Source: WHTB01 sp050699035 (GTDB lineage: Bacteria; Actinomycetota; Actinomycetes; Propionibacteriales; Nocardioidaceae). Taken from it: a stretch of 26,687 nt of DNA. Both the position numbers and the translations under genes were made by a program. Location of the stretch: positions 1-26,687 of the forward strand of contig JBOHDE010000024.1 in the NCBI GenBank assembly GCA_050699035.1, written 5' to 3'. Within the stretch, counting starts at the first letter, position 1, and every line of letters starts with the position of its first letter. The notes beneath the pieces are model-generated. The model searched no databases. It was not told the origin of the DNA and saw only the letters and a list, made by a program, of their open reading frames with translations. Positions 15,410 through 21,946 of this stretch are shown piece after piece.

Positions 15410-15931
15410 GTGACCGAGAACGCGAGCTGGCCGGGTGCCGAGGAGATCGAGACCGAGCGACTGGTCCTGGAGCCCCTGCGCATCGACCATGCGACGGAGC
15501 TGGCGCCCGTCCTCGATGACGACGGTCTTCACACCTTCATCGGCGGCCGACCCGCGACGGAGGACGAGCTGCGGGCGAGATACGTCCGGCAAGCCGTCGG
15601 CCACTCGGCCGACGGGGCGGAGGGTTGGCTCAACTGGGTCGTCCGCCGCCGCGACAGCGGTGCCGCCGTGGGCACGGTCCAGGCGACCTTGGCGCACCAG
15701 GACCGCGGGATGACCGCCGCCGTCGCGTGGGTCATCGCGTCACCGCACCAAGGGCATGGGTACGCCAAGGAGGCCGCGGCGGCGATGGCGGAGTGGTTGC
15801 TTCGTGGTGGAGTCGACGGACTCGTCGCGTACGTCCATCCAGATCATGGGGCCTCCATCAACGTGGCGACGCACCTCGGGCTGTCACCCACCGAGACGGT
15901 CGAGGACGGAGAGGTCCGCTGGGTCCGCTGA
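15410..15931 (+). CDS. GNAT-family N-acetyltransferase (RimJ/RimL type)
   Basis: A 173-residue acetyltransferase. IETERLVLEPLR near the N-terminus is the common opening of RimJ/RimL-like GNAT proteins. The acetyl-CoA-binding motif A is AWVIASPHQGHGYAKEAA (about 105-122, the QxxGxG/A type), followed by the HPDHGASINVATHLGLSPT strand-helix pair. The acceptor substrate is unknown. The frame is open upstream to 15251, but that stretch is the repeat DNA; I chose GTG 15410 (GTG 15407 is adjacent) because family homology begins there and a -10 box sits 6 nt before it. The gene stands alone between a repeat-filled gap and a hairpin. Confidence 0.8.
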   Translation: MTENASWPGAEEIETERLVLEPLRIDHATELAPVLDDDGLHTFIGGRPATEDELRARYVRQAVGHSADGAEGWLNWVVRRRDSGAAVGTVQATLAHQDRGMTAAVAWVIASPHQGHGYAKEAAAAMAEWLLRGGVDGLVAYVHPDHGASINVATHLGLSPTETVEDGEVRWVR

Positions 15932-15958
15932 CCCACTGGTCGTCGGCGACCATGTGGG
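15932..15958 (+). terminator. Hairpin directly after the GNAT stop codon
   Basis: CCCAC-TGGTCG (15932-15942) pairs with CGACCA-T-GTGGG (15947-15958): 11 base pairs, one bulged T and a TCGG tetraloop. It begins one base after the stop codon. There is no T-run. It is a good candidate for an actinobacterial-type intrinsic terminator insulating the downstream dehydrogenase promoter. Confidence 0.55.
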
Positions 15959-15967
15959 AACTCACTA

Positions 15968-16029
15968 CCCAACCGGGTCGCAGTGTGGGTGAACCGCCCG
16001 TTGGGAGGAACGCCGCAGGCTCGTAGTTT
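15968..16029 (+). promoter_or_regulatory. Promoter of the 3-hydroxybutyrate dehydrogenase gene with overlapping inverted repeat
   Basis: TTGGGA (16001-16006) and TAGTTT (16024-16029) are spaced by exactly 17 bp, the best -35/-10 pair in the window. The -10 ends 7 nt before the ATG at 16037, and no Shine-Dalgarno sequence is present, so the mRNA is probably leaderless. CCCAACCGGG (15968-15977) pairs with CCCGTTGGG (15997-16005) with one bulge; the right arm covers the -35, so this may be an operator for the adjacent PucR-type regulator or another factor. Confidence 0.6.
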
Positions 16030-16036
16030 CCGTCCC

Positions 16037-16801
16037 ATGACTCCCGCGACGACAGGCGTCGAGCTGGCTGGTCGGCGAGCTCTCGTCACCGGCGCCGCGA
16101 GCGGTATCGGTCGGGCCTGTGCCGTTCGGCTGGCGCAGGCGGGGGCCCAGGTGCTCGCCCTCGACCGGGACCGCGAGGCGGTCGGCGAGGTCGCGAAGGA
16201 GGTCGACGGCGAGGCGCTGACCGTCGACCTGTCCGACCTCGACGCCGTCGAAGCACTCGACCTGGCCGTCGACATCGTGGTCAACAACGCCGGCCTGCAA
16301 CACGTCGCGCCGGTGGAGGAGTTCCCGTCCGACACGTTCTCGCTGATCTTGCGGGTGATGCTCGAAGCCCCTTACCGCATCGTCCGTGGTGCCCTCCCAC
16401 ACATGTACGAGCAGGGGTGGGGCCGGATCGTCAACATCTCCTCGGTGCACGGGCTCGTCGCCTCCCCGTACAAGGCGGCGTACGTGTCGGCCAAGCACGG
16501 CCTGGAGGGACTTTCCAAGGTCATCGCCCTGGAAGGTGCCGGCCGCGGCGTCACGTCCAACTGCATCAACCCTGCGTATGTGCGGACGCCGCTGGTCGAG
16601 AACCAGATCGCCGACCAGGCGAGGGTGCGCAACATGGCCGAGCAGGACGTCATCGAGCAGGTCATGCTCGAGCGGGCGGCCATCAAGCGGCTGATCGAAC
16701 CCGACGAGGTCGCCGAGCTCGCGGCCTACCTCTGCTCACCGCTCGCAGCCTCGGTCACCGGGGCCTCGCTCGTGATGGATGGGGGCTGGACCGCACATTG
16801 A
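16037..16801 (+). CDS. bdhA: (R)-3-hydroxybutyrate dehydrogenase
   Basis: A 254-residue short-chain dehydrogenase that interconverts (R)-3-hydroxybutyrate and acetoacetate with NAD(H). The nucleotide-binding motif is TGAASGIG (18-25), with NNAG at 83-86 and the catalytic residues Ser136, Tyr149 and Lys153. Residues I recall as substrate contacts in the Pseudomonas fragi enzyme are present with a constant offset of 6: Gln88, His138, Lys146, Gln190 and the C-terminal Trp251; the contact at Trp187 is Tyr181 here. This makes the assignment much firmer than a generic SDR call. The ATG at 16037 is chosen over an upstream in-frame ATG at 15983, which lies before the promoter. The PucR-type regulator gene begins 50 bp downstream. 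Confidence 0.93.
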   Translation: MTPATTGVELAGRRALVTGAASGIGRACAVRLAQAGAQVLALDRDREAVGEVAKEVDGEALTVDLSDLDAVEALDLAVDIVVNNAGLQHVAPVEEFPSDTFSLILRVMLEAPYRIVRGALPHMYEQGWGRIVNISSVHGLVASPYKAAYVSAKHGLEGLSKVIALEGAGRGVTSNCINPAYVRTPLVENQIADQARVRNMAEQDVIEQVMLERAAIKRLIEPDEVAELAAYLCSPLAASVTGASLVMDGGWTAH

Positions 16802-16851
16802 CACCCTGGCCGGATGACACGACCTCCGGGCGGGGCGCAACAATCGGGGGC

Positions 16852-18741
16852 ATGTTCTGGAACGACTTCCTTCGCCTGCTCGCTCGCGACGCGCCGGCCG
16901 TCGAGTTCGAGGCACCCCTGCTCGCGGCGCGGGCCCGAGACGAGGACCCTGCGGTCATCGAGGAGCTCGAGCAGGGCAAGCGGCTCGCGCTGCAGGTGCG
17001 GGAGACGTTGGCGGCCAGGCTGCGGCGGGAGGGCCAGCTGACGGCGTTGTTCGAGACAGCGGGCGACCTGGCCCGGCTCTCCGACCTCGACTCGGTGCTC
17101 GAGGCGATCGTCCGGCGGGCGCGGCAGCTGCTCGGCGCCGACCTCGCCTACCTGACCATGAACGACCCGGACCACGGCGACACCTACATGCGGGTCACCA
17201 ACGGCTCGACATCGGCCCAGTTCCAGCTCGTCCGCCTGGGCATGGGCGAGGGGCTCGGCGGCCTGGTCGCTCAGACCGGTCGACCGTACGCGACGTCCAG
17301 CTACCACCAGGACTCGCGGTTCAACCACACGACCGGCATCGACTCGGCGGTCGAGGACGAGGGACTGGTCGCGATCCTCGGCGTCCCGCTGCAGATCGGC
17401 GCGCGGGTGATCGGGGTGCTGTACGCCGCCAACCGCAGCGAGCGGCCGTTCGCTCGCGAGGAGGTGGCGCTGCTCGGCTCACTGGCCGCGCACGCCGCGG
17501 TGGCGATCGACACGACGCGGCTCCTCGACGAGACCCGCAAGGCGATGGCCGAGCTGAACGCCGCCAATGTCATGCTGCAGGCCAACACGAGCGCGATCGA
17601 GCGCGCCGCGGCCGCTCATGACCGGATGGCCCAGCTGGTGCTGCACGGCGGCGGGGTCGAGGAGGTCGCGGCCAGCCTGGCCGAGGTCATCGGCGGGACG
17701 CTGCTGGTCCTGGACGAGCAGCACAACGTGCTGGCGCGAGTCGGCGAGACGCCGCAGGTCGGGGACGTGCCCGGCGTCGACCCCGAGATCCTCGAACGGG
17801 CGGTCGCCGCATCCCGGACCAGCGGTCGCGCGGTGCAGCGAACCGGCCGCTGGGTCGCCGCCGTCGCCGCCGGGTCACAGCACCTCGGGGCCCTGGTTCT
17901 CGACGGCCGCTCCGACCTGGACGACGCCGACCAGCGCATCCTCGAGCGGGCCGCCGTCGTCACGTCGCTGTTGCTGCTGGCCCGCCGGTCCGGCATCGAG
18001 GCCGAGAGCCGGGTACGCGGACAGCTGCTCGACGACCTGCTGCGCAACTCCAGCACCGACCCGACGATGCTGGCCGAGCGCGCCCGCCGGGTCGGCGCCG
18101 ACCTCAACCGCAGCTTCTCCGTGTACGTCGCGGACATCGGGCCCGCCGACCGGCAACGGGCCTTCCTGGCCGCCAACCACCTCGCGCGGACCCGCGACGG
18201 GTTGGCCGGCACCTTCGACGGCCATGTCGTGCTGTTGCTTCCTGGCGACAAGCCGGGTGTCGGCGCCCGGGAGATCGCCCAGGACCTCGGCGGCACGTTG
18301 GGAGTGCCGGTGACGGTCGGCGGAGCCGGACCGGCATCGGGCGTCGAGCAGGTGGCGGCGACGTATCACGAGGCGATGCGCTGCGGCGCGGCGCTGAAGA
18401 CACTCGGCCGGGAGGGCCGTGGGGCCGATGCGGAGGAGCTCGGCTTCGTCGGCCTGGTGCTGAGCGGGCAGCCCGACGTACCCGGGTTCGTCGCGGCGAC
18501 GCTGGGTCCGGTGCTCGAGTACGACGCGCGACGGACCACCGACCTGGTCGGCACGCTGGAGGCGTACTTCAGCGCCGGCAGCAACCTGGCCCGGACGCAC
18601 GAGGCGCTGCACGTGCACGTCAACACGGTCGCCCAGCGGCTCGAACGGGTGGCCAGCCTGCTCGGCGACGATTGGCAGGACCCCGACCGCGTGCTGGAGC
18701 TGAGGCTCGCCCTGCGCCTGCACCGGCTCTCCGCCGAGTGA
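16852..18741 (+). CDS. GAF-domain PucR/CdaR-family transcriptional regulator
   Basis: A 629-residue regulator. After a helical N-terminus (about 30-70), a GAF sensor domain spans about 78-222 (LDSVLEAIVRRARQLLGADLAYL, then GEGLGGLVAQTGRPY and GVPLQIGARVIGVLYAANR). A linker helix and a degenerate cyclase-like CdaR/PucR middle region (about 230-540) follow. The C-terminus (about 562-626, ARRTTDLVGTLEAYFSAGSN followed by HVNTVAQRLERV) is the PucR helix-turn-helix. Such proteins usually activate catabolic genes when the GAF domain senses a metabolite. Its position between the dehydrogenase and the importer/ligase operon makes control of ketone-body use likely but unproven. The frame is open upstream through the dehydrogenase; the ATG at 16852 is the first plausible start, with only a weak purine-rich stretch before it. 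Confidence 0.8.
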   Translation: MFWNDFLRLLARDAPAVEFEAPLLAARARDEDPAVIEELEQGKRLALQVRETLAARLRREGQLTALFETAGDLARLSDLDSVLEAIVRRARQLLGADLAYLTMNDPDHGDTYMRVTNGSTSAQFQLVRLGMGEGLGGLVAQTGRPYATSSYHQDSRFNHTTGIDSAVEDEGLVAILGVPLQIGARVIGVLYAANRSERPFAREEVALLGSLAAHAAVAIDTTRLLDETRKAMAELNAANVMLQANTSAIERAAAAHDRMAQLVLHGGGVEEVAASLAEVIGGTLLVLDEQHNVLARVGETPQVGDVPGVDPEILERAVAASRTSGRAVQRTGRWVAAVAAGSQHLGALVLDGRSDLDDADQRILERAAVVTSLLLLARRSGIEAESRVRGQLLDDLLRNSSTDPTMLAERARRVGADLNRSFSVYVADIGPADRQRAFLAANHLARTRDGLAGTFDGHVVLLLPGDKPGVGAREIAQDLGGTLGVPVTVGGAGPASGVEQVAATYHEAMRCGAALKTLGREGRGADAEELGFVGLVLSGQPDVPGFVAATLGPVLEYDARRTTDLVGTLEAYFSAGSNLARTHEALHVHVNTVAQRLERVASLLGDDWQDPDRVLELRLALRLHRLSAE

Positions 18742-18788
18742 CCGCTGACCGACACCCGCGGCCCGTGCCCGGGACGGCCCACCGGCGC

Positions 18789-18872
18789 GTAGAAGATTGC
18801 CCAATTGGGCAATCTTCGACCCGGTTCCCGCCGGTTCGAGGTCGAATTTTGCCCAATTGGGCAAAGTTCGAC
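18789..18872. repeat. Paired-palindrome intergenic repeat, copy 2
   Basis: Two 32-bp palindromes at 18789-18820 (one mismatch) and 18841-18872 (one T/G wobble), both centred on TTGCCCAATTGGGCAA (18797-18812 and 18849-18864), separated by a 20-bp linker that begins CCGGT and ends TTCGAG. GGCGC at 18784-18788 also flanks copy 1 in inverted form (GCGCC, 4275-4279). It starts 48 bp after the stop codon of the PucR-type gene, so like copy 1 it lies at a gene's 3' end. Confidence 0.85.
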
Positions 18873-18918
18873 GTCCGACCTTGGCTGCCGACGGACGGCC
18901 CGCGACGGGAGCACCTGC

Positions 18919-18964
18919 CATTTCCCCGGACACGGGTGCGGCGCCAGCCCCCCGAATACCTGCG
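18919..18964. repeat. 46-bp intergenic repeat, copy 2
   Basis: Ungapped match of 36/46 bases to 15350-15395. It lies 47 bp after the paired palindromes. Copy 1 also lies shortly after a palindromic repeat (24 bp), although of a different family. Confidence 0.6.
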
Positions 18965-18972
18965 CCTTGCAA

Positions 18973-19005
18973 GCAAGCGGTGGGGCGTACGTGCAAGAGG
19001 TGGGG
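18973..19005 (+). promoter_or_regulatory. 13-bp direct repeat, possible activator site
   Basis: GCAAGCGGTGGGG (18973-18985) and GCAAGAGGTGGGG (18993-19005) differ at one base and are 20 bp apart, about two turns of B-DNA, so both face the same side of the helix. The site is about 125 bp upstream of the importer operon. A binding site for the neighbouring GAF/PucR protein is a guess. Confidence 0.3.
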
Positions 19006-19117
19006 TGCCCGGCGGATGGAGTTGGCGCATGGAGTGGACTGTGGGTGTAGGGATGGGCTACATGATGCGGGGGGATTGTGGCTGTCGCCGCCATGTCGGC
19101 GCGGGAAGCCGATTCCC

Positions 19118-19123
19118 TAGGGT
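19118..19123 (+). promoter_or_regulatory. Candidate -10 box of the importer operon
   Basis: TAGGGT ends 6 nt before the GTG at 19130, matching the TANNNT arrangement at ilvD, the GNAT gene and the dehydrogenase. There is no convincing -35, consistent with activator dependence. Confidence 0.35.
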
Positions 19124-19129
19124 CAGGGT

Positions 19130-19888
19130 GTGACGTCAAGCACTCCGATGCTCGAGACCCGGGGGCTCTCGAAGGACTTCCGCGGCTTCCGCGCCGTGGA
19201 CGACGTCGACCTCACGGTCGAGCGGGGCACCATCCACGCGCTGGTGGGTCCCAACGGCGCCGGCAAGACCACCCTGTTCAACCTGCTCACCGGGTTCATC
19301 AAGCCGAGCGCCGGCCAGATCCTGGTGGACGGCAAGGACGTGACCGGGCTGCGGCCGGAGCAGATCGCCCGCCAGGGGGTGGCCCGCTCGTTTCAGATCA
19401 CCAGCCTCTTCGAGCACCTTTCCCTGCTCGAGCACGTCGAGCTGGCGCTGCAGGGCCGCACCGGCCAGGGCTACCACTTCTGGCGGTCCGACAAGACGCT
19501 CCGCCGGTTCCGGGACGAGGCCGACCACCTGCTCGAGCAGGTCGGGCTGGCCGGCTACGCGGACGTGCCGGCGGGCAGCCTCGCCTACGGCCGCAAGCGC
19601 GCCCTCGAGCTCGCGCTGGCCCTCGCCCTGAACCCCACGCTGCTGCTGCTCGACGAGCCGACCGCCGGCATGAGCGTCGAGGACGTCGCCCGGACCGTCG
19701 ACCTGGTCCAGCAGGTCCGGGAGGATCGCACTGTCGTACTCGTCGAGCACAACATGAAGGTCGTCGGCGACCTGACCGACCGGGTGACGGTGCTGCAGTT
19801 CGGCCAGATCCTCGCCGAGGGTGCGTACGAGCAGGTGCGCAATGACCCGCGTGTGATCACCGCCTACCTGGGAGAGTCCGTTGCTTAG
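19130..19888 (+). CDS. livG: HAAT-family ABC importer, ATPase subunit (LivG type)
   Basis: A 252-residue ATP-binding subunit. Walker A is GPNGAGKTT (43-51), the Q-loop follows at SFQITSLF, the signature is the divergent LAYGRKRALE, Walker B is LLLLDEPTAGM and the switch histidine is in VLVEHNMKVV. LivG-type features are present, including the GYHFWR insertion region before the signature. It pairs with the LivF-type ATPase next to it to drive the LivH/LivM permeases. The GTG start at 19130 has no Shine-Dalgarno sequence but lies 6 nt after a -10-like box. It is the first of seven tightly spaced genes; its stop overlaps livF by 8 nt. Confidence 0.92.
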   Translation: MTSSTPMLETRGLSKDFRGFRAVDDVDLTVERGTIHALVGPNGAGKTTLFNLLTGFIKPSAGQILVDGKDVTGLRPEQIARQGVARSFQITSLFEHLSLLEHVELALQGRTGQGYHFWRSDKTLRRFRDEADHLLEQVGLAGYADVPAGSLAYGRKRALELALALALNPTLLLLDEPTAGMSVEDVARTVDLVQQVREDRTVVLVEHNMKVVGDLTDRVTVLQFGQILAEGAYEQVRNDPRVITAYLGESVA

Positions 19889-20573
19889 GGTCCGCGGGCT
19901 GACTGCGACGTACGGCGAGGCCCGGGTCCTGCAGGACGTGTCCCTCGACGTCGACAGCGGGCAGGTCGTCACCCTGGTCGGGCGCAACGGTGCCGGGAAG
20001 ACGACCCTGTTGCGCTGCCTGATGGGCCTGCACAAGTCGATGGAAGGCACGGTCGAGCTCGACGACCGCGACATCACCCGGTTCTCGCCGCACCAGCGCT
20101 GCCGGGCCGGGCTGGGCTACGTGCCCGACGACCGCGGCATCTACGCCAGCTTGAACGTCGAGGAGAACCTCACGTTGCCGCCCACCGTCGGTCCCGACGC
20201 GTGGTCGCTGGAGCAGGTGTACGAGGCGTTCCCGGTGCTCGCCGACCGCCGTCGGCAGGCCGGCACGCACCTGTCCGGCGGCGAGCAGCAGATGCTGTCG
20301 ATCGCCCGGGTGCTGCGGATGGGCTCGCGGTTGCTGCTCTGCGACGAGCCGACCGAGGGCCTGTCTCCCTTGCTGGTCCAGCAGATCGGCGACATCCTTC
20401 GTAACGTCAAGGCGCACGGCGTCACGGTTCTGCTGATCGAGCAGAACGTGCACTTCGCCAGCACGGTGGCCGACCGTCACCATCTGATCGCCCAAGGCCG
20501 CTTGGTCGAGTCCCTCGACAACGCCGAGGTCAAAGAGCGCGAACATGAGCTGCTCGAGTACCTCGGCATCTGA
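19881..20573 (+). CDS. livF: HAAT-family ABC importer, ATPase subunit (LivF type)
   Basis: A 230-residue ATPase. Walker A is GRNGAGKTT (34-42), the signature is LSGGEQQML, Walker B is LLLCDEPTEGL and the switch histidine is in LLIEQNVHFA; the YVPDDRGIYASLNVEENL segment is typical of LivF. I accept the rare TTG start at 19881 because the homology begins at once (LRVRGLTATYGEARVLQDV), GGGAGAG lies a few nt upstream, and there is no later start that keeps the first strand. It overlaps livG by 8 nt, implying coupled translation. Confidence 0.92.
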   Translation: MLRVRGLTATYGEARVLQDVSLDVDSGQVVTLVGRNGAGKTTLLRCLMGLHKSMEGTVELDDRDITRFSPHQRCRAGLGYVPDDRGIYASLNVEENLTLPPTVGPDAWSLEQVYEAFPVLADRRRQAGTHLSGGEQQMLSIARVLRMGSRLLLCDEPTEGLSPLLVQQIGDILRNVKAHGVTVLLIEQNVHFASTVADRHHLIAQGRLVESLDNAEVKEREHELLEYLGI

Positions 20574-20601
20574 GACGACCCACACACAGGAGGAACTTCC
20601 G

Positions 20602-21864
20602 ATGACAACGAGGCTCAAAGCAGCAGGGGCAGCCGTCACGACGCTGGCGTTGTGCGGCACGCTCGCCGCCTGCGGGGGAGCCGGTGGCCCGAGCGGCGGT
20701 GGTGGCAGCATCAGCGACGACAAGATCGCGCTGGGCGTCATCACCGACCTGTCCGGCGTCTACTCGGAGCTCGCCGGCGAGAACGCTGTCGCCGCCGTGG
20801 AGATGGCCGTCGAGGACTTCAAGAAGGAACACGGCGAGGATGCGATCACCGACAAGATCGAGGTGACCAAGGCCGACCACCAGAACAAGCCGGAGATCGC
20901 CAACACCGCCGCCCGCGAGATGTACGACCGGGACGGCGTCGACGCGATCTTCGACGTACCCACGTCGTCGGCTGCGCTGGCCGTCGCCACCGTCGCCAAC
21001 CAGAACAAGAAGCTCTACTTCAACATCGGTGCGGCGACCACGGAGCTGTCCGGCGCGCAGTGCAACCCCTACACCTACCACTACGCGTACGACACCTACA
21101 TGCTGGCCAACGGCACCGGAAAGACCGTGACCGAGCAGGGCGCCAAGAGCTGGTACATCATCTACCCCGACTACGCGTTCGGCCAGGACATGAACAAGAG
21201 CTTCACGGCCGCGGTCGAGGGGGCCGGCGGCTCGATCGTGAAGGCCGACCCGACGCCGTTCCCCAACGACAACTTCGCCACGTTCATGACGAAGGCGCCG
21301 ACGCTGAAGCCGAAGCCCGATGTGCTGGGCACCATGCAGGCCGGTGGTGATCTGGTCAACGTGGTCAAGCAGTACAACGAGTTCGGTCTGAAGGAGAAGG
21401 GCGTCGACCTGGCCGTCGGCCTGATGTTCGACACCGACATCGCGTCGATCGGTGTGAAGGCGCTGGCCGGCACGCAGTTCACCACGGCCTGGTTCTGGAA
21501 CATGGACGACGAGAGCCGTGAGTGGGCCGACCGGTTCAAGGAGAAGACCGGCGTCCGTCCCACCTTCGACCACGCCGCGAACTACTCGGCGGCGACGCAG
21601 TACCTCGAGGCGATCCAGCGCGCGGAGACCGACAAGGCCGAGGACGTCACCAAGGAGCTCGACGGCTACGAGTTCGAGGACTTCTTCGCCCGCAACGCCA
21701 AGATCCGGGCCGAGGACCACAGCGTCGTGCACGACGCCTACCTCGTGCAGGTGAAGGAGGAGGCCGAGGTCGAGGAGGACTTCGACTTCACCAAGCTGCT
21801 CGACACGATCCCGGCCGACGAGGCGTTCATGACGGTCGAGGAGAGCGGCTGCGAGATGGGCTGA
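20602..21864 (+). CDS. HAAT-family ABC importer, substrate-binding lipoprotein
   Basis: A 420-residue type-I periplasmic-binding-fold protein (Peripla_BP_6) that captures the importer's ligand outside the cell. The signal peptide ends in the lipobox LAAC (Cys24), followed by a Gly-rich tether. The mature part opens with IALGVITDLSGVYSELAG and later has YHYAYDTYMLANGTGKTV, characteristic of this branched-chain-amino-acid/urea-type family. The ligand cannot be read from sequence; the neighbours suggest a short hydroxy or keto acid, or a precursor such as leucine. The ATG has AGGAGG eight nt upstream (20588-20593); the longer frame from 20545 overlaps livF and lacks the signal start. A strong hairpin follows the stop. 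Confidence 0.9.
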   Translation: MTTRLKAAGAAVTTLALCGTLAACGGAGGPSGGGGSISDDKIALGVITDLSGVYSELAGENAVAAVEMAVEDFKKEHGEDAITDKIEVTKADHQNKPEIANTAAREMYDRDGVDAIFDVPTSSAALAVATVANQNKKLYFNIGAATTELSGAQCNPYTYHYAYDTYMLANGTGKTVTEQGAKSWYIIYPDYAFGQDMNKSFTAAVEGAGGSIVKADPTPFPNDNFATFMTKAPTLKPKPDVLGTMQAGGDLVNVVKQYNEFGLKEKGVDLAVGLMFDTDIASIGVKALAGTQFTTAWFWNMDDESREWADRFKEKTGVRPTFDHAANYSAATQYLEAIQRAETDKAEDVTKELDGYEFEDFFARNAKIRAEDHSVVHDAYLVQVKEEAEVEEDFDFTKLLDTIPADEAFMTVEESGCEMG

Positions 21865-21872
21865 CGGTCGGC

Positions 21873-21903
21873 GTCCGGGGCGGCGAGGTCCGTCGCCCCG
21901 GAC
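21873..21903 (+). other. Intra-operon hairpin after the binding-protein gene
   Basis: GTCCGGGGCG (21873-21882) and CGCCCCGGAC (21894-21903) are perfect complements, a 10-bp GC-rich stem around an 11-nt loop, 8 nt after the stop and 43 nt before livH. Hairpins at this place in ABC operons often protect the upstream mRNA or partly terminate it, giving more binding protein than permease; that role here is inferred. Confidence 0.55.
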
Positions 21904-21946
21904 CGGCTGAGCAGTCGTCGTTCGCACGTACGACAGGAAGGCACGC

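Larger units (their letters stand above)
18742..19129. other. 388-bp non-coding gap before the importer operon
   Basis: Contains the second paired-palindrome repeat (18789-18872), the second 46-bp repeat (18919-18964), a 13-bp direct repeat (18973-19005) and a -10-like box at 19118. Short open frames here are translations of the palindromes and have no family resemblance. I see no RNA gene. Confidence 0.6.

Noticed and set aside
16798..16803. A perfect TTGACA -35 hexamer at the end of the dehydrogenase gene as promoter of the PucR-type gene
   Set aside because: No acceptable -10 lies 15-19 bp downstream (GACCTC at 17 bp), and the hexamer includes the stop codon TGA.
18797..18872. Short open frames containing peptides such as FAQLGK and CPIGQ in the palindrome regions
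   Set aside because: They are translations of the palindromic repeat itself, appear on both strands, and have no RBS or family resemblance.
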